The position numbers and the translations under genes are program-made. Under the pieces are notes generated by a model, which was given only the letters and a program-made list of their open reading frames with translations, was not told the DNA's origin and did not search any database. Below, piece by piece: positions 1 through 8,893 of a DNA stretch of 55,467 nt (position 1 is its first letter; each line of letters opens with the position of its first letter). The DNA is from Thermoleophilaceae bacterium (GTDB taxonomy: Bacteria; Actinomycetota; Thermoleophilia; Solirubrobacterales; Thermoleophilaceae): assembly GCA_016929195.1 (NCBI GenBank), contig JAFGJG010000160.1, positions 1-55,467 of the forward strand, read 5' to 3'.

Positions 1-512
1 ACGAGGCCCGCGGCCGGAAGCATCAGCGTCGCGATCGCGACCGCCGCAGCGCCGGCGGCCAACGCCACGAGCGGCGGCCCGAGCGCGCGCAGGTACAGGT
101 CCTGGAGCCGGTCGACGTCACCGACCAGCCTGCTGAGGAGGTCGGCCCGGCGGGCGCCGCCGAGCCCTCCGGGGACCAGCGGCACGATCGCCCTGAAGAA
201 CCTTCCCCGCAGGTCCGCCAGCGTCCTGAAGGCGAGGTCGTGCGACGCCAGCCGCTCGAGGTAGCGGAGGATGGCCCGCGCCACCGCGAGCCCGCGGACG
301 GCGGCTATCGCCACCCCCAGCGCGAGCACGTCCGGGCGCTGAGACGCGCGGCTGATCAGATAGCCGGACACCGCGAGCAGCGCCGTCGCCGCCACGAGCG
401 CCGCCGTGCCCAGGGCGACCGAGCGGGCGAGCAGCCGCCAGCGCGGGCGCGTCGCCCGCGCGGCCTCCCAGAGCGCCCGCCGGCGGGCGCGCGCGTCGGG
501 GACACCGCTCAT
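1..512 (-). CDS. cydC: CydC, cysteine/glutathione ABC exporter subunit (partial)
   Basis: N-terminal 170 residues of the second half of the CydDC heterodimeric ABC exporter, which moves thiols to the periplasmic side and is needed to assemble cytochrome bd. What is visible is membrane domain: a helix with the segment SGYLISRAS, then ALGVAIAAVRGLAVARAILRY-like helices and the RYLERLASHDLAFR stretch typical of CydC. The nucleotide-binding domain lies beyond the left edge. The start ATG overlaps the stop of cydD (ATGA), so translation is coupled. It is the last visible gene of cydA-cydB-cydD-cydC. Confidence 0.88.
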   Translation of the reverse strand, partial: MSGVPDARARRRALWEAARATRPRWRLLARSVALGTAALVAATALLAVSGYLISRASQRPDVLALGVAIAAVRGLAVARAILRYLERLASHDLAFRTLADLRGRFFRAIVPLVPGGLGGARRADLLSRLVGDVDRLQDLYLRALGPPLVALAAGAAAVAIATLMLPAAGL

Positions 513-2200
513 GCCGTCGCCTCCAGGACCCGGCCGCTCGACAGCTCGACGATGCGGTCCGCACGGGCGGCCAGGGCCGGGCGGTGGGCGATGAGGAGCG
601 CGGTGCGATCGCGAAGGAGGCGCGCGATGGCGGCGTCGACCAGCTCCGCCGTCTCGAGGTCGAGGTTGGCGGTCGGCTCGTCCAGCACCACGAGCGGGGC
701 GTCGCGAAGGAAGGCGCGCGCGAGGGCCAGCCGCTGCTCCTGGCCGGCCGACAGGCGGCGCCCGCCCTCGCCTACGCGGGTGTCGAGTCCGTCGGGCAGC
801 GGCTCGGCGAACTCGGTCACGCCGGCGGCCTCGGCGGCCGCGCACACGTCCCCGGTCGCGGCCTCGGGAGCGCCCATGGCGATGTTCTCGGCGATCGTGC
901 CCGCGAAGATCGTGGGGCGCTGCGGCACCCAGGCGATCCGCTCGTGCCAGTCCGCCGCACGGACGTCGCGCAGGTCCACTCCCCCGCAGGTGACCCGGCC
1001 CGAGGAGGGATCGGCCAGCCGGAGCAGGACGTTCGCCAGCGTGGTCTTGCCGGCGCCGCTCGGCCCGACGAGCGCCACCGTCTCACCCGGGCTGAGCGTC
1101 AGGCACGCGGCGTCGAGCACCGGCCCGCCGGATCCCTCGTAGGCGAAGCCCACGTCATCGAGCACCACGGCATCGCGGCGCGGGTCGGGGGCGGGCGACG
1201 CCCGCTCCGGCTCGGCGACGAGAGCCGGGCGGTCGAGGACGGCGAAGATGCGCTCCGCGGCGGCGAGGCCGTCGGCGCTCGAGTGGAACTGGGCGCCCAG
1301 CTCGCGCAGCGGCGCGTACACCTCCGGCGCGAGGATCAGCACCGTCAGACCCGCCTCGAGACCCAGGGCACCCTCGGCGAGCTGGACGCCGACGGTGGCG
1401 GCGACGAGCGCCACTCCGAGCATCGCGAGCAGCTCCAGCACCAGTGCGGACAGGAACGCGACGCGCAGCGTGGCCATCGTCTCGCGCCGGTAGCGCTCCC
1501 CGCTGTCGGCGAGCGCCCGCTCCTGATGGCCGGCCCGTCCGAACGCCTTCAGCGTCTCGAGCCCGGACACCACGTCGAGGAAGTGGCCGGACAGCGCCGC
1601 GAGCGTGCGCCAGCGCTCGCGCGTCCTGTGCTCGGCCAGGCGGCCGACGAGAACCATGAAGACCGGGATGAGGGGGAACGTCGCGGCGAGGATGGCGGCC
1701 GCGACCCAGTCGCGAGGAAGGATCCAGACGAGGATCACGAGCGGCGTGAGGGCGGCGAGCACGACCTGCGGCAGATAGCGGGCGAAGTAGGACTCGAGCG
1801 CGTCGACCCCGTGCACGGCGGACGTGACGAGCTCGCCGCGGCGCTCGCGCTCCAGGCCGGCCCCGCGGAGGCGGAGAAGGTGCCGGACCAGCGCCGCCCT
1901 GAGCTCGGACATCACCTTCGCGGCGCCCGAGCGGCCGGACGACTCGAAGCCCGCGGCCACGGCCCCGCGCCCGACCGCGACGGCGGCGAGGGCCACCAGC
2001 GCGGGCCCCTGGGCCGACAGGCCCTCCCCTCCGGCGAACACCGCCGCGATGACGTGCGCGAGCAGGGCCGCCTGGGCGACCGTCAGGACGGTCGCGGCCA
2101 CCCCGAGGGCGCCGGTGGCGACGAGATGCGTGCGCGCCGAGCGGCTGAACGAGCGCAGCCTCCGCTGCGCCGCCCGCGGGGAGGGCTCAGCCGCCGCCAC
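509..2200 (-). CDS. cydD: CydD, thiol ABC exporter subunit
   Basis: ABC half-transporter of 563 residues, the usual CydD length, with an N-terminal six-helix membrane domain (about residues 25-310) and a C-terminal ATPase domain (about 345-560). The Walker A GPSGAGKTT, signature LSAGQEQR and Walker B VVLDEPTANLD are intact. It pairs with CydC to export cysteine/glutathione and allow cytochrome bd maturation. Start is GTG, 14 bp inside the end of cydB; no better start follows before the first conserved helix. Part of the cyd operon. Confidence 0.93.
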   Translation of the reverse strand: MAAAEPSPRAAQRRLRSFSRSARTHLVATGALGVAATVLTVAQAALLAHVIAAVFAGGEGLSAQGPALVALAAVAVGRGAVAAGFESSGRSGAAKVMSELRAALVRHLLRLRGAGLERERRGELVTSAVHGVDALESYFARYLPQVVLAALTPLVILVWILPRDWVAAAILAATFPLIPVFMVLVGRLAEHRTRERWRTLAALSGHFLDVVSGLETLKAFGRAGHQERALADSGERYRRETMATLRVAFLSALVLELLAMLGVALVAATVGVQLAEGALGLEAGLTVLILAPEVYAPLRELGAQFHSSADGLAAAERIFAVLDRPALVAEPERASPAPDPRRDAVVLDDVGFAYEGSGGPVLDAACLTLSPGETVALVGPSGAGKTTLANVLLRLADPSSGRVTCGGVDLRDVRAADWHERIAWVPQRPTIFAGTIAENIAMGAPEAATGDVCAAAEAAGVTEFAEPLPDGLDTRVGEGGRRLSAGQEQRLALARAFLRDAPLVVLDEPTANLDLETAELVDAAIARLLRDRTALLIAHRPALAARADRIVELSSGRVLEATA

Positions 2201-3242
2201 TGCGCCGGTCGACGAGATCGAGAGGCGTCCTGACCTCGCCGAAGTCCTCGGGGCCGATGCGGTGCCGGAAGACCCAGTAGCTCCAGCCTTGGTAGAGCAG
2301 GACCACCGGGACGAGCGCGACCGCGACGACTGTCATGACCGACAGCGTGTAGTTCGACGAGGAGGCCGCCGCGAGGCTCAGGTCGAACGCCGAGTCGGTG
2401 CTCGAGACCATCGCGTTCGGGAACAGATCGGTGAAGAGCGTGCAGAAGACGAGGACGATCGCCGCGCACGTCGCGGCGAACGCCCGCCCCGGTCGCCGGC
2501 TCGCGAGGAGGGACGCCGCCGCCAGCGCTGCGGCGGCGGCCGCGGCGCACAGGGCCGAGGCCGTCTCGACCCCGTCCTGATTGACGAGCGTCCAGCCGAG
2601 GAAGGCGATGCAGACGAGCGCGGCGACGGGCATCGTCACCGCGGCGATGCCCTGGGCGCGGGCCCTGATCTCGCCCTTGGTCCGCAGCTCGAGGAAGAGC
2701 GCTCCGTGCGAGAGGAACAGGGTCAGGGTGGCGAGCCCGCCGAGCAGCGCGTACGGGCCGAGCAGGTCGAAGAGCGTGCCTGTGAACTCACCGCTCCGGT
2801 CGATCGGGACCCCATGGACGATGTTCGCCCAGCCGACGCCCCAGAGCAGCGCCGGCAGGAGGCTGCCCACGACGAGCGCCCACTCCCAGCGCGTGCGCCA
2901 GCGCGCGTCGTCGCGCTTGCCCCAGAGCTCGAACGCCATGCCGCGGACGATCAGCCCCGCGAGGATCAGGAAGAGCGCGAGGTAGAAGCCCGAGAACAGC
3001 GTGGCGTACCACTCGGGGAAGGCGGCGAAGGTGGCGCCGCCGGCCACGAGCAGCCAGACCTCGTTGCCGTCCCAGATCGGCCCGATCGAGTGGATCACGG
3101 CCCGGCGCTCGTCATCCGTGCGCGCCACGCGCCGGATGAGCATGCCCACGCCGAAGTCGAACCCCTCGAGCACGAAGTACCCGAGCCAGAGGATCGAGAT
3201 GAGGAGGAACCAGACCGCCTGGAGGGTGCTGACGTCGTCCAT
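2187..3242 (-). CDS. cydB: Cytochrome bd ubiquinol oxidase subunit II
   Basis: Integral membrane protein of 351 residues, subunit II of the bd-type quinol oxidase that reduces oxygen to water with high affinity. The N-terminus (LQAVWFLLISILWLGYFVLEGFDFG) and the segment WDGNEVWLLVAGG are hallmark CydB sequences; about nine hydrophobic helices follow. The open frame extends further upstream, but the ATG chosen overlaps the cydA stop by one base (TGATG) and gives the family N-terminus. It overlaps cydD by 14 bp. Confidence 0.95.
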   Translation of the reverse strand: MDDVSTLQAVWFLLISILWLGYFVLEGFDFGVGMLIRRVARTDDERRAVIHSIGPIWDGNEVWLLVAGGATFAAFPEWYATLFSGFYLALFLILAGLIVRGMAFELWGKRDDARWRTRWEWALVVGSLLPALLWGVGWANIVHGVPIDRSGEFTGTLFDLLGPYALLGGLATLTLFLSHGALFLELRTKGEIRARAQGIAAVTMPVAALVCIAFLGWTLVNQDGVETASALCAAAAAAALAAASLLASRRPGRAFAATCAAIVLVFCTLFTDLFPNAMVSSTDSAFDLSLAAASSSNYTLSVMTVVAVALVPVVLLYQGWSYWVFRHRIGPEDFGEVRTPLDLVDRRSGGG

Positions 3243-4627
3243 CAGTACGTGAGCGCCAGCTCGGATCCGGGAGCCTCGGCCTCGCCCTCGGCGACAGGGC
3301 CCTTGCGCGCGGACTCGAGGAACACGCGGCCCGCGATCACCGCGAGCACGCCGTAGAGGAGGGTGAAGCCGATCAGGGTGATCAGCACCTCTGCGACGCT
3401 CACGCTCGGCGAGTTGGCGACGTCGGTCTTGAGCAGCCCGAACACCACCCAGGGCTGGCGTCCCATCTCGGTGAAGATCCAGCCCGCGGAGTTCGCGAGG
3501 AAGGGGAGCGCGGCCGCGGCCACCATCAGCTTGAGGTAGCGCCGCGACGTCACGAGCTTCCCGCGCCGCCAGAGCCACAGGCCGACGGCGCCGAGCAGGA
3601 GGACGACGAAGCCGACCCCGAGCATCACTCGCCAGGCCCAGTAGGCGATGGCGACGACGGGTGCGTACTCACCGGGCCCGTAGCGCTCCTGGTACTCGCG
3701 GTTGATGTCGTTGATCCCCTCGATCTCGCCCCGGGGGTAGCCCGTGGATATGAAGGAGAGGAGGTTCGGGATCTCGACGTTCCGGTTGAGCCCCTCTGGG
3801 TTCGACTTGAGGTCGCCCGTCGCGAACAGGGACAGGCCGGCGCCCTTCTTCGTCTCGAAGACCGCGTCGGCCGCGGCCATCTTCATGGGCTGCTGCTTTG
3901 CCATCAGGACGCCGTTGAAGTGCCCGACGGCGATCGTGGCGACGGCGGCCACGGTCACGAGCGGAAGCGCCACCTGGAGCGATCCGCCGAACACGGCCGT
4001 CTCGTTGCCGCGGAGCAGGTGCCACGCCGAGATGGCGATGACGATCAGGCCCGCCGTGATGAACGCGGCGAGGATCGTGTGGACGAACGCGTAGACGGCG
4101 GTGTTGTTGAACAGCACCGCCCAGATCGAGGTCAGGCGCGGCTTGCCGCCGCCGAGCTCGTAGCCGACCGGGTGCTGCATCCAGGAGTTCGCGGCGAGGA
4201 TGAACCAGGCCGACAGGGCGGTCGAGCCCGCCACGGCCCAGATCGTGGCCAGGTGGACGCGCGGCGAGAGCCGGCCCCAGCCGAAGATCCAGAGGCCCAG
4301 GAAGGTCGACTCGACGAAGAACGCGGCCAGCCCCTCCATCGCGAGCGGAGCGCCGAAGATGTCCCCGACGAAGCGCGAGTACTCGGACCAGTTCATCCCG
4401 AACTGGAACTCCTGCACGATGCCCGTGACGACCCCGAGCGCGAACGAGATCAGGAGCAGCTTGCCCCAGAAGCGCGTGGCCCGGAGCCAGCGCTCGTCGC
4501 CGCTCCTGTGCCAGCGGGTCTGGAAGTAGGCCGTGAAGACGCTCAGCCCGATCGTCACGGGGACGAACAGGAAGTGGTACACGGTCGTGATTCCAAACTG
4601 CCAGCGGGCCAGCTCGAGCGAGGTCAA
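3242..4627 (-). CDS. cydA: Cytochrome bd ubiquinol oxidase subunit I
   Basis: Subunit I, 461 residues, carrying the haems b558, b595 and d. His18, Glu98, Glu106 and His183 align with the E. coli haem and proton-path residues, and GRQPW near residue 370 is the conserved segment after the Q-loop. The length fits the short Q-loop type found in actinobacteria and firmicutes. The start is TTG, with a strong GGAGGAG ribosome site five bases upstream. First gene of the cyd operon; 137 bp separate it from the upstream minus-strand gene, so it probably has its own promoter. Confidence 0.95.
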   Translation of the reverse strand: MTSLELARWQFGITTVYHFLFVPVTIGLSVFTAYFQTRWHRSGDERWLRATRFWGKLLLISFALGVVTGIVQEFQFGMNWSEYSRFVGDIFGAPLAMEGLAAFFVESTFLGLWIFGWGRLSPRVHLATIWAVAGSTALSAWFILAANSWMQHPVGYELGGGKPRLTSIWAVLFNNTAVYAFVHTILAAFITAGLIVIAISAWHLLRGNETAVFGGSLQVALPLVTVAAVATIAVGHFNGVLMAKQQPMKMAAADAVFETKKGAGLSLFATGDLKSNPEGLNRNVEIPNLLSFISTGYPRGEIEGINDINREYQERYGPGEYAPVVAIAYWAWRVMLGVGFVVLLLGAVGLWLWRRGKLVTSRRYLKLMVAAAALPFLANSAGWIFTEMGRQPWVVFGLLKTDVANSPSVSVAEVLITLIGFTLLYGVLAVIAGRVFLESARKGPVAEGEAEAPGSELALTY

Positions 4628-4764
4628 GGCTCCTCCGAAGTAGGTGCACGGACAAGCTAGGCCCGGTGCTCGTCTCGGCCATTGGGGGAAACCCGCAGGG
4701 ATCCGCGCCCGATCACCGATGTAAGGAATGGCCTTCGGCGGACTGAAGCGAGTCCGCGCTCACC

Positions 4765-5394
4765 TCAGCAGCAGGCGTCGCCCCGCCACGCCTCGCGCCC
4801 CTCGTGGACGGCCAGGCCGGCGATCAGCAGCCCGACCACAGGGTCGAGCCACCAGGCCCCGAAGAGGGTGTTGCCGAGCAGGCCGGCCAGCAGCGCCGCG
4901 GCGAGGTACGCGCACAGCAGGTTCTGCTTGCCCTCGCTGGCGGTGGCCGACGATCCGATCCTCGAGCCGATCCGCTGCTTGGCCCGCCCCAGGTACGGCA
5001 TGACGACCAGGCTCGCCGCGGCGAGGGCGATCCCCACCACCGACGTCTCCGGGTGCGACGCGTTCACGAGCGCGCGGACCGACTCGACCGCCACGTACGG
5101 GGCCAGGATGAAGAACTGGACCGCCACCAGCTTCTGGGCGCGCTCCTCGGCGTGGTGGGAGAGCGTGCGCCGGCCGGTGAAGCGCCAAACGATGACGAGC
5201 GAGGCGAACCCCTCGATCGCGGAGTCGAGGCCGAATCCGATCAGCGCGATGGAACCGGCGACGATTCCCGCCGCCACGGCCACGGCTCCCTCGAGGGCCA
5301 TGTAGCCGAGCGAGGCCCACGACAGCCACCGCGCGCGCCGCGCGAGGCGCAGGTAGTCGGCCGAGCCGTGGGTGACGACCTGCGCCGCTCCCAT
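4765..5394 (-). CDS. CDF-like cation transporter, membrane domain only
   Basis: A 209-residue protein with about six hydrophobic helices. Helix 2 holds GFGLDSAIEG, which matches the cation diffusion facilitator metal-site pattern (L-D-S-x-x-E), and the last helix pair contains WLDPVVGLLIAG. There is no room for the C-terminal cytoplasmic metal-binding domain of classical CDF exporters, so this is the short actinobacterial form. It ends with two cysteines. It starts three bases after the NTF2-like gene and lies downstream of copA, which suggests metal-related work, but the ion is unknown. Confidence 0.75.
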   Translation of the reverse strand: MGAAQVVTHGSADYLRLARRARWLSWASLGYMALEGAVAVAAGIVAGSIALIGFGLDSAIEGFASLVIVWRFTGRRTLSHHAEERAQKLVAVQFFILAPYVAVESVRALVNASHPETSVVGIALAAASLVVMPYLGRAKQRIGSRIGSSATASEGKQNLLCAYLAAALLAGLLGNTLFGAWWLDPVVGLLIAGLAVHEGREAWRGDACC

Positions 5395-5397
5395 CGC

Positions 5398-5739
5398 CTA
5401 CTCGGCCAGCCCGAGCTGCTGGAGCCGGGTCAGGTTGTCCTCAACGACGGCGGTCGCCTCCGCGAGCTTGCCGTCGCGCACCGTGAAGACGTAGATCTCG
5501 TCCACGCCCTCGAAGCGGCGCCCGCTGGGCGGCCGGCCCCGCCACTCCCCCCTATGCGTGCCGGAGCACCGGAAGTGGCCGACCACGCGGTCGCCCTCCG
5601 CGATCACGTCGACCACCTCCATCCGAAAGTCGGGGAACGACTCGGGGAAGGGGCCGATCCAGCGCTCGGCCTCCGCGGCGATGCGCCCGCCGGCGACCTC
5701 GGAGATACGCTCGAGGTCGCGCTCGTTGACAGCGTCCAC
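5398..5739 (-). CDS. SnoaL/NTF2-like protein
   Basis: Small soluble protein of about 113 residues with the NTF2-like cone fold pattern: an N-terminal helix, then GDRVVGHFRCSGTHRGEW and the typical SnoaL signature with FEGVDEIYVFTVRDGKLAEA. The only usable start codon is GTG at 5739. The preceding 18 in-frame codons, back to the copA stop, read like the usual family start (DHNKSLVRGLVD) yet contain no ATG, GTG or TTG. Substrate or function unknown. Lies between copA and the CDF-like gene on the same strand. Confidence 0.7.
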   Translation of the reverse strand: MDAVNERDLERISEVAGGRIAAEAERWIGPFPESFPDFRMEVVDVIAEGDRVVGHFRCSGTHRGEWRGRPPSGRRFEGVDEIYVFTVRDGKLAEATAVVEDNLTRLQQLGLAE

Positions 5740-5790
5740 CAGCCCGCGGACGAGTGACTTGTTGTGGTCGAGGGTCGTGACCGTATGGAA

Positions 5791-8013
5791 TCAGCGTTCG
5801 CCGCGGTCCGCCTGGAAGCGGCGCAGACGCAGGGCGTTCGCGACGACGGACACGCTCGAGAGCGCCATGGCGGCCCCGGCGATCACCGGGTTCAGCAGGC
5901 CCGCCGCGGCCAGCGGGAGCGCCGCGACGTTGTAGCCGAACGCCCACGCGAGGTTCTCCCTGATCGTGCGCAGCGTCGCGCGGCTCAGGCGGATGGCGTC
6001 GCCCGCCGCGCGCAGGTCGCCGGACACGAGGGTCAGGTCGGAGGCCTCGATGGCCACGTCGGTGCCGGTCCCGATCGCGAGCCCGAGGTCCGCCTGCGCA
6101 AGCGCCGGAGCGTCGTTCACGCCGTCGCCGGCCATCGCGACGACGCGGCCCTCGTCCTGAAGCCCGCGGACGACGGCGGCCTTGTCCGCCGGAAGCACCT
6201 CGGCGATCACCTCGTCGATGCCGACCTCGGCGGCGACGGCCCTCGCCGTCGCCTCGTTGTCGCCGGTCAGGAGCACCGGGCGCAGGCCGAGCGCGCGCAG
6301 CGATGCCACGGCCCCGGCGGAGCTCGGCTTCACCGTGTCGGCGACCACGATCACGGCGACGGCCCGGCCGTCCCAGCCCACGGCGACCGCGGTCTGCCCG
6401 CGCGCCTCCGCGCGTGTGCGCGCGTCCTCGAGGGCGGGCGGCAGGTACATCGCCCAGTCGGCGAGCAGCGCGGGGCGGCCGATCACGATGGCGCGCCCGT
6501 CGACCACGCCCTCGACCCCCAGGCCCTCGCGGTTGCCGAACGCCTCCACGGCGGGCAGCGTCCCGGCCTCATCCGCCGCAGCCGCGGCGATCGCCCGCGC
6601 GACCGGGTGCTCCGATGCGTTCTCGAGGGCACCCGCGAGCCGGAGCAGCTCCACGCGGTCGACCCCGTCGGCGAGCACGACCTCGACGAGCGCCATGCGC
6701 CCGGTCGTGACCGTTCCGGTCTTGTCGAGCACGATCGTGTCGGCCCTGCGGGTCGATTCGAGCACCTCGGGCCCCTTGATCAGGAGGCCGAGCTGGGCGC
6801 CGCGCCCGGTCCCGACCAGCAGTGCCGTGGGCGTGGCGAGACCGAGCGCGCAGGGGCAGGCGATGATGAGGACCGCAACCGCGGCGGTGAAGGCGAACGT
6901 CGCGCTCTCGCCGGTACCGAGCCAGAACCCGAGGGTGGCGACCGCGAGCCCGATCACGACCGGGACGAACACGCCCGAGACGCGGTCGGCGAGCCGCTGG
7001 ACCGGCGCCTTGCCGGTCTGCGCCTCCGTGACCAGCCTCCCGATCTGAGCCAGGGCCGTGTCCGCGCCCACGCGCGTGGCGCGTACAACGAGCCGCCCGC
7101 CCGCGTTCACGGTGCCGCCGGCCACCTCGTCTCCGGGCGCGACCTCCACCGGGATCGACTCCCCGGTGAGCATGCTCATGTCGAGGGCGGAGCTGCCCTC
7201 CTCGACGACGCCGTCGGTCGCGACCTTCTCGCCCGGGCGCACGACGAACCTGTCGCCAGCCTGGAGCTGGTCGACGGGGACCCGCCGCTCGCCGCCGCCG
7301 GGATCGAGCACGGCGGCCTCCTTGGCGCCGAGCTCGAGCAGCGCCCTCAGGGCCGCGCCCGCACGGCGCTTCGCGCGCGCCTCGAAGTAGCGGCCGGCGA
7401 GGATGAAGGTGGTCACGACCGAGGCGGTCTCGAGGTAGATCTCGTCGGCCCCGGAGCCCGCCTCCGGGACGAGGTCGAGCGTCATTCGCATGTCGGGCAT
7501 GCCGGCGTCGCCGATGAAGAGTGCGTAGAGCGACCAGAGCCACGCCGACAGGACGCCGACCGAGACGAGCGTGTCCATGGTCGCGGCCCCGTGCTTGAGG
7601 TTCGCCCAGGCGGCCTGGTGGAACGGCCAGGCCCCCCAGACCACCACCGGGGTGGCGAGGTTGAGCGCGAGCCACTGCCAGTTGTCGAACTGGAACGCCG
7701 GCACCATCGAGAGGAGCAGCACGGGCAGCGACAGCACGGCCGACAGGACGAGCCGCCTCCGCAGCGACGCGGTGGGGTCGGCCTCCTCCTCGGCCTCGGC
7801 CGCGGAGGGAAGCACGGCCTGGTAGCCGGCGGCCTCGACGGCCTCGACGAGCCGCTCCGGCGCGACCGTCGCGGCGTCGAACTCGACGCTCGCCCTCTCC
7901 GTCGCGTAGTTCACGGTCGCCGTGACGCCGTCGAGCTCGTTGAGGCTCTTCTCGATCCGGTTGGCGCACGATGCGCACGTCATTCCCGCGATGGGCAGCT
8001 CTGTCGTGCTCAC
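5791..8013 (-). CDS. copA: Copper-translocating P1B-type ATPase CopA
   Basis: Copper exporter of 740 residues. A single N-terminal heavy-metal-associated domain carries GMTCASC (Cys13, Cys16); the membrane site is CPC within IACPCALGLATP; the phosphorylation site is DKTGT and the hinge is GDGVNDAPAL. This is the P1B-1 pattern for Cu(I) export across the plasma membrane. Start is GTG overlapping the stop of the upstream secreted-protein gene (GTGA). Transcribed with that gene from the CsoR-controlled divergent promoter. Confidence 0.95.
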   Translation of the reverse strand: MSTTELPIAGMTCASCANRIEKSLNELDGVTATVNYATERASVEFDAATVAPERLVEAVEAAGYQAVLPSAAEAEEEADPTASLRRRLVLSAVLSLPVLLLSMVPAFQFDNWQWLALNLATPVVVWGAWPFHQAAWANLKHGAATMDTLVSVGVLSAWLWSLYALFIGDAGMPDMRMTLDLVPEAGSGADEIYLETASVVTTFILAGRYFEARAKRRAGAALRALLELGAKEAAVLDPGGGERRVPVDQLQAGDRFVVRPGEKVATDGVVEEGSSALDMSMLTGESIPVEVAPGDEVAGGTVNAGGRLVVRATRVGADTALAQIGRLVTEAQTGKAPVQRLADRVSGVFVPVVIGLAVATLGFWLGTGESATFAFTAAVAVLIIACPCALGLATPTALLVGTGRGAQLGLLIKGPEVLESTRRADTIVLDKTGTVTTGRMALVEVVLADGVDRVELLRLAGALENASEHPVARAIAAAAADEAGTLPAVEAFGNREGLGVEGVVDGRAIVIGRPALLADWAMYLPPALEDARTRAEARGQTAVAVGWDGRAVAVIVVADTVKPSSAGAVASLRALGLRPVLLTGDNEATARAVAAEVGIDEVIAEVLPADKAAVVRGLQDEGRVVAMAGDGVNDAPALAQADLGLAIGTGTDVAIEASDLTLVSGDLRAAGDAIRLSRATLRTIRENLAWAFGYNVAALPLAAAGLLNPVIAGAAMALSSVSVVANALRLRRFQADRGER

Positions 8014-8849
8014 CGGGCGACCTCCTGCGTGAACTCGGCGGTGTGCACCACCCCATCGTGCTTGAACTGGAGGTAGAGGCGGTAGCGGCCCTCGCTCGGG
8101 AACTCGGTCCTGAACGAGACGGGCCCGCCGTGCTCCTCGGGATGCACGTGCAGATAGGCGAGGTCCCCTTCGCGGAGCGCGACCAGGTGGCCGCCCGCGC
8201 CCAGGTAGGGCTCGGTGCGGACCTGGACGCCGTCGCGGCTGACGCTGAAGCGAAGCTCCGCCTCGTCACCGGCGCTAACGCGGCCGGCGTCCAGACGCAC
8301 GCCGTACCCGTCGCCGGTGCTCGCGGCCGCTGACGGCGCCGGCAGCGGCCCGTAGTCCGCCTCGCCGTCCACCGCGAGGTCGGCCGCGAGCGTGCGCGCC
8401 TCCCCGTCGTGGACGAAGTCGGCGAACACGCGGTAGGCGCCCGCGTCGGGGAGGGTCGCCTGCACGCGCCAGACGCCGTCGTCCCCGAGCCTCGGGTGGA
8501 GGTGCTGGAAGCCGCGGCCGTCGCGGCGCACGACGATCACGTGCATGCGCTTCTCGTGCTCGACGTCGAAGTCGCGCACGGGCCGGCCGCCGTCGCCGCG
8601 GATGCTGAAGGCGAGCACCGCAGCGCGGCCGCGCGGCAGCTCGCCCTGGCGCAGCGCCAGCTCCAGGCCGTCGGCCTCCACCGCCAGCCCACGGACCGGG
8701 TCGGGCGCGGAGTGGCTCATGCCGGCCGCGGGCTCTCGATCCGGGCCGATCACGGAGCCGGCCGCGACCGCCGCGCCGAACACCAGCGCGAGCACGGCCG
8801 CGAAGCCGAGGAGCCTGACCGGTGTCTTATACGCCTGGGGGGTATTCAC
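8010..8849 (-). CDS. Secreted or anchored His-rich protein of the copper operon
   Basis: About 279 residues with an N-terminal hydrophobic segment (LLGFAAVLALVFGAAVAAG) acting as signal or anchor. The body holds two similar halves: each has a His-containing turn (HLHP near residue 130; YLHVHPEEH near 240) and a strand ending F-x-H-D-G (FVHDG, FKHDG), so an internal duplication of a beta-sandwich unit is likely. A role in extracytoplasmic copper binding is inferred from the histidines and from its place as first gene of the copA operon. GTG at 8849 is chosen because it follows the promoter; a longer ATG frame would start within the csoR coding region. Confidence 0.7.
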   Translation of the reverse strand: MNTPQAYKTPVRLLGFAAVLALVFGAAVAAGSVIGPDREPAAGMSHSAPDPVRGLAVEADGLELALRQGELPRGRAAVLAFSIRGDGGRPVRDFDVEHEKRMHVIVVRRDGRGFQHLHPRLGDDGVWRVQATLPDAGAYRVFADFVHDGEARTLAADLAVDGEADYGPLPAPSAAASTGDGYGVRLDAGRVSAGDEAELRFSVSRDGVQVRTEPYLGAGGHLVALREGDLAYLHVHPEEHGGPVSFRTEFPSEGRYRLYLQFKHDGVVHTAEFTQEVAR

Positions 8850-8856
8850 GGCGAGC

Positions 8857-8890
8857 GCGACTATAACACCCCCATGGGGTATTCTCCAGT
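8857..8890. promoter_or_regulatory. Divergent copper promoter with CsoR operator
   Basis: The gap between the copA operon and csoR holds the palindrome CCCCATGGGG at 8870-8879, inside GGGGTATTC-type sequence that recurs at 8839-8847, as in known CsoR sites. On the minus strand TGGAGA (8888-8883) and TATAGT (8865-8860) form a promoter with 17-bp spacing, the palindrome lying in the spacer. On the plus strand TATTCT (8880-8885) is a fair -10 eight bases before the csoR ATG, implying a leaderless transcript. Repressor binding would block both directions. Elements are seen; binding is inferred. Confidence 0.6.
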
Positions 8891-8893
8891 CCC

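Noticed and set aside
584-2233. Long plus-strand open frame opposite cydD
   Set aside because: Composition is Arg/Gly/Asp/His-rich with no hydrophobic core, as expected for the antisense of a GC-rich gene; cydD carries all ABC motifs.
5764-8076. 770-codon plus-strand frame opposite copA
   Set aside because: Antisense shadow with low-complexity charged sequence; the opposite strand encodes a complete P1B ATPase.
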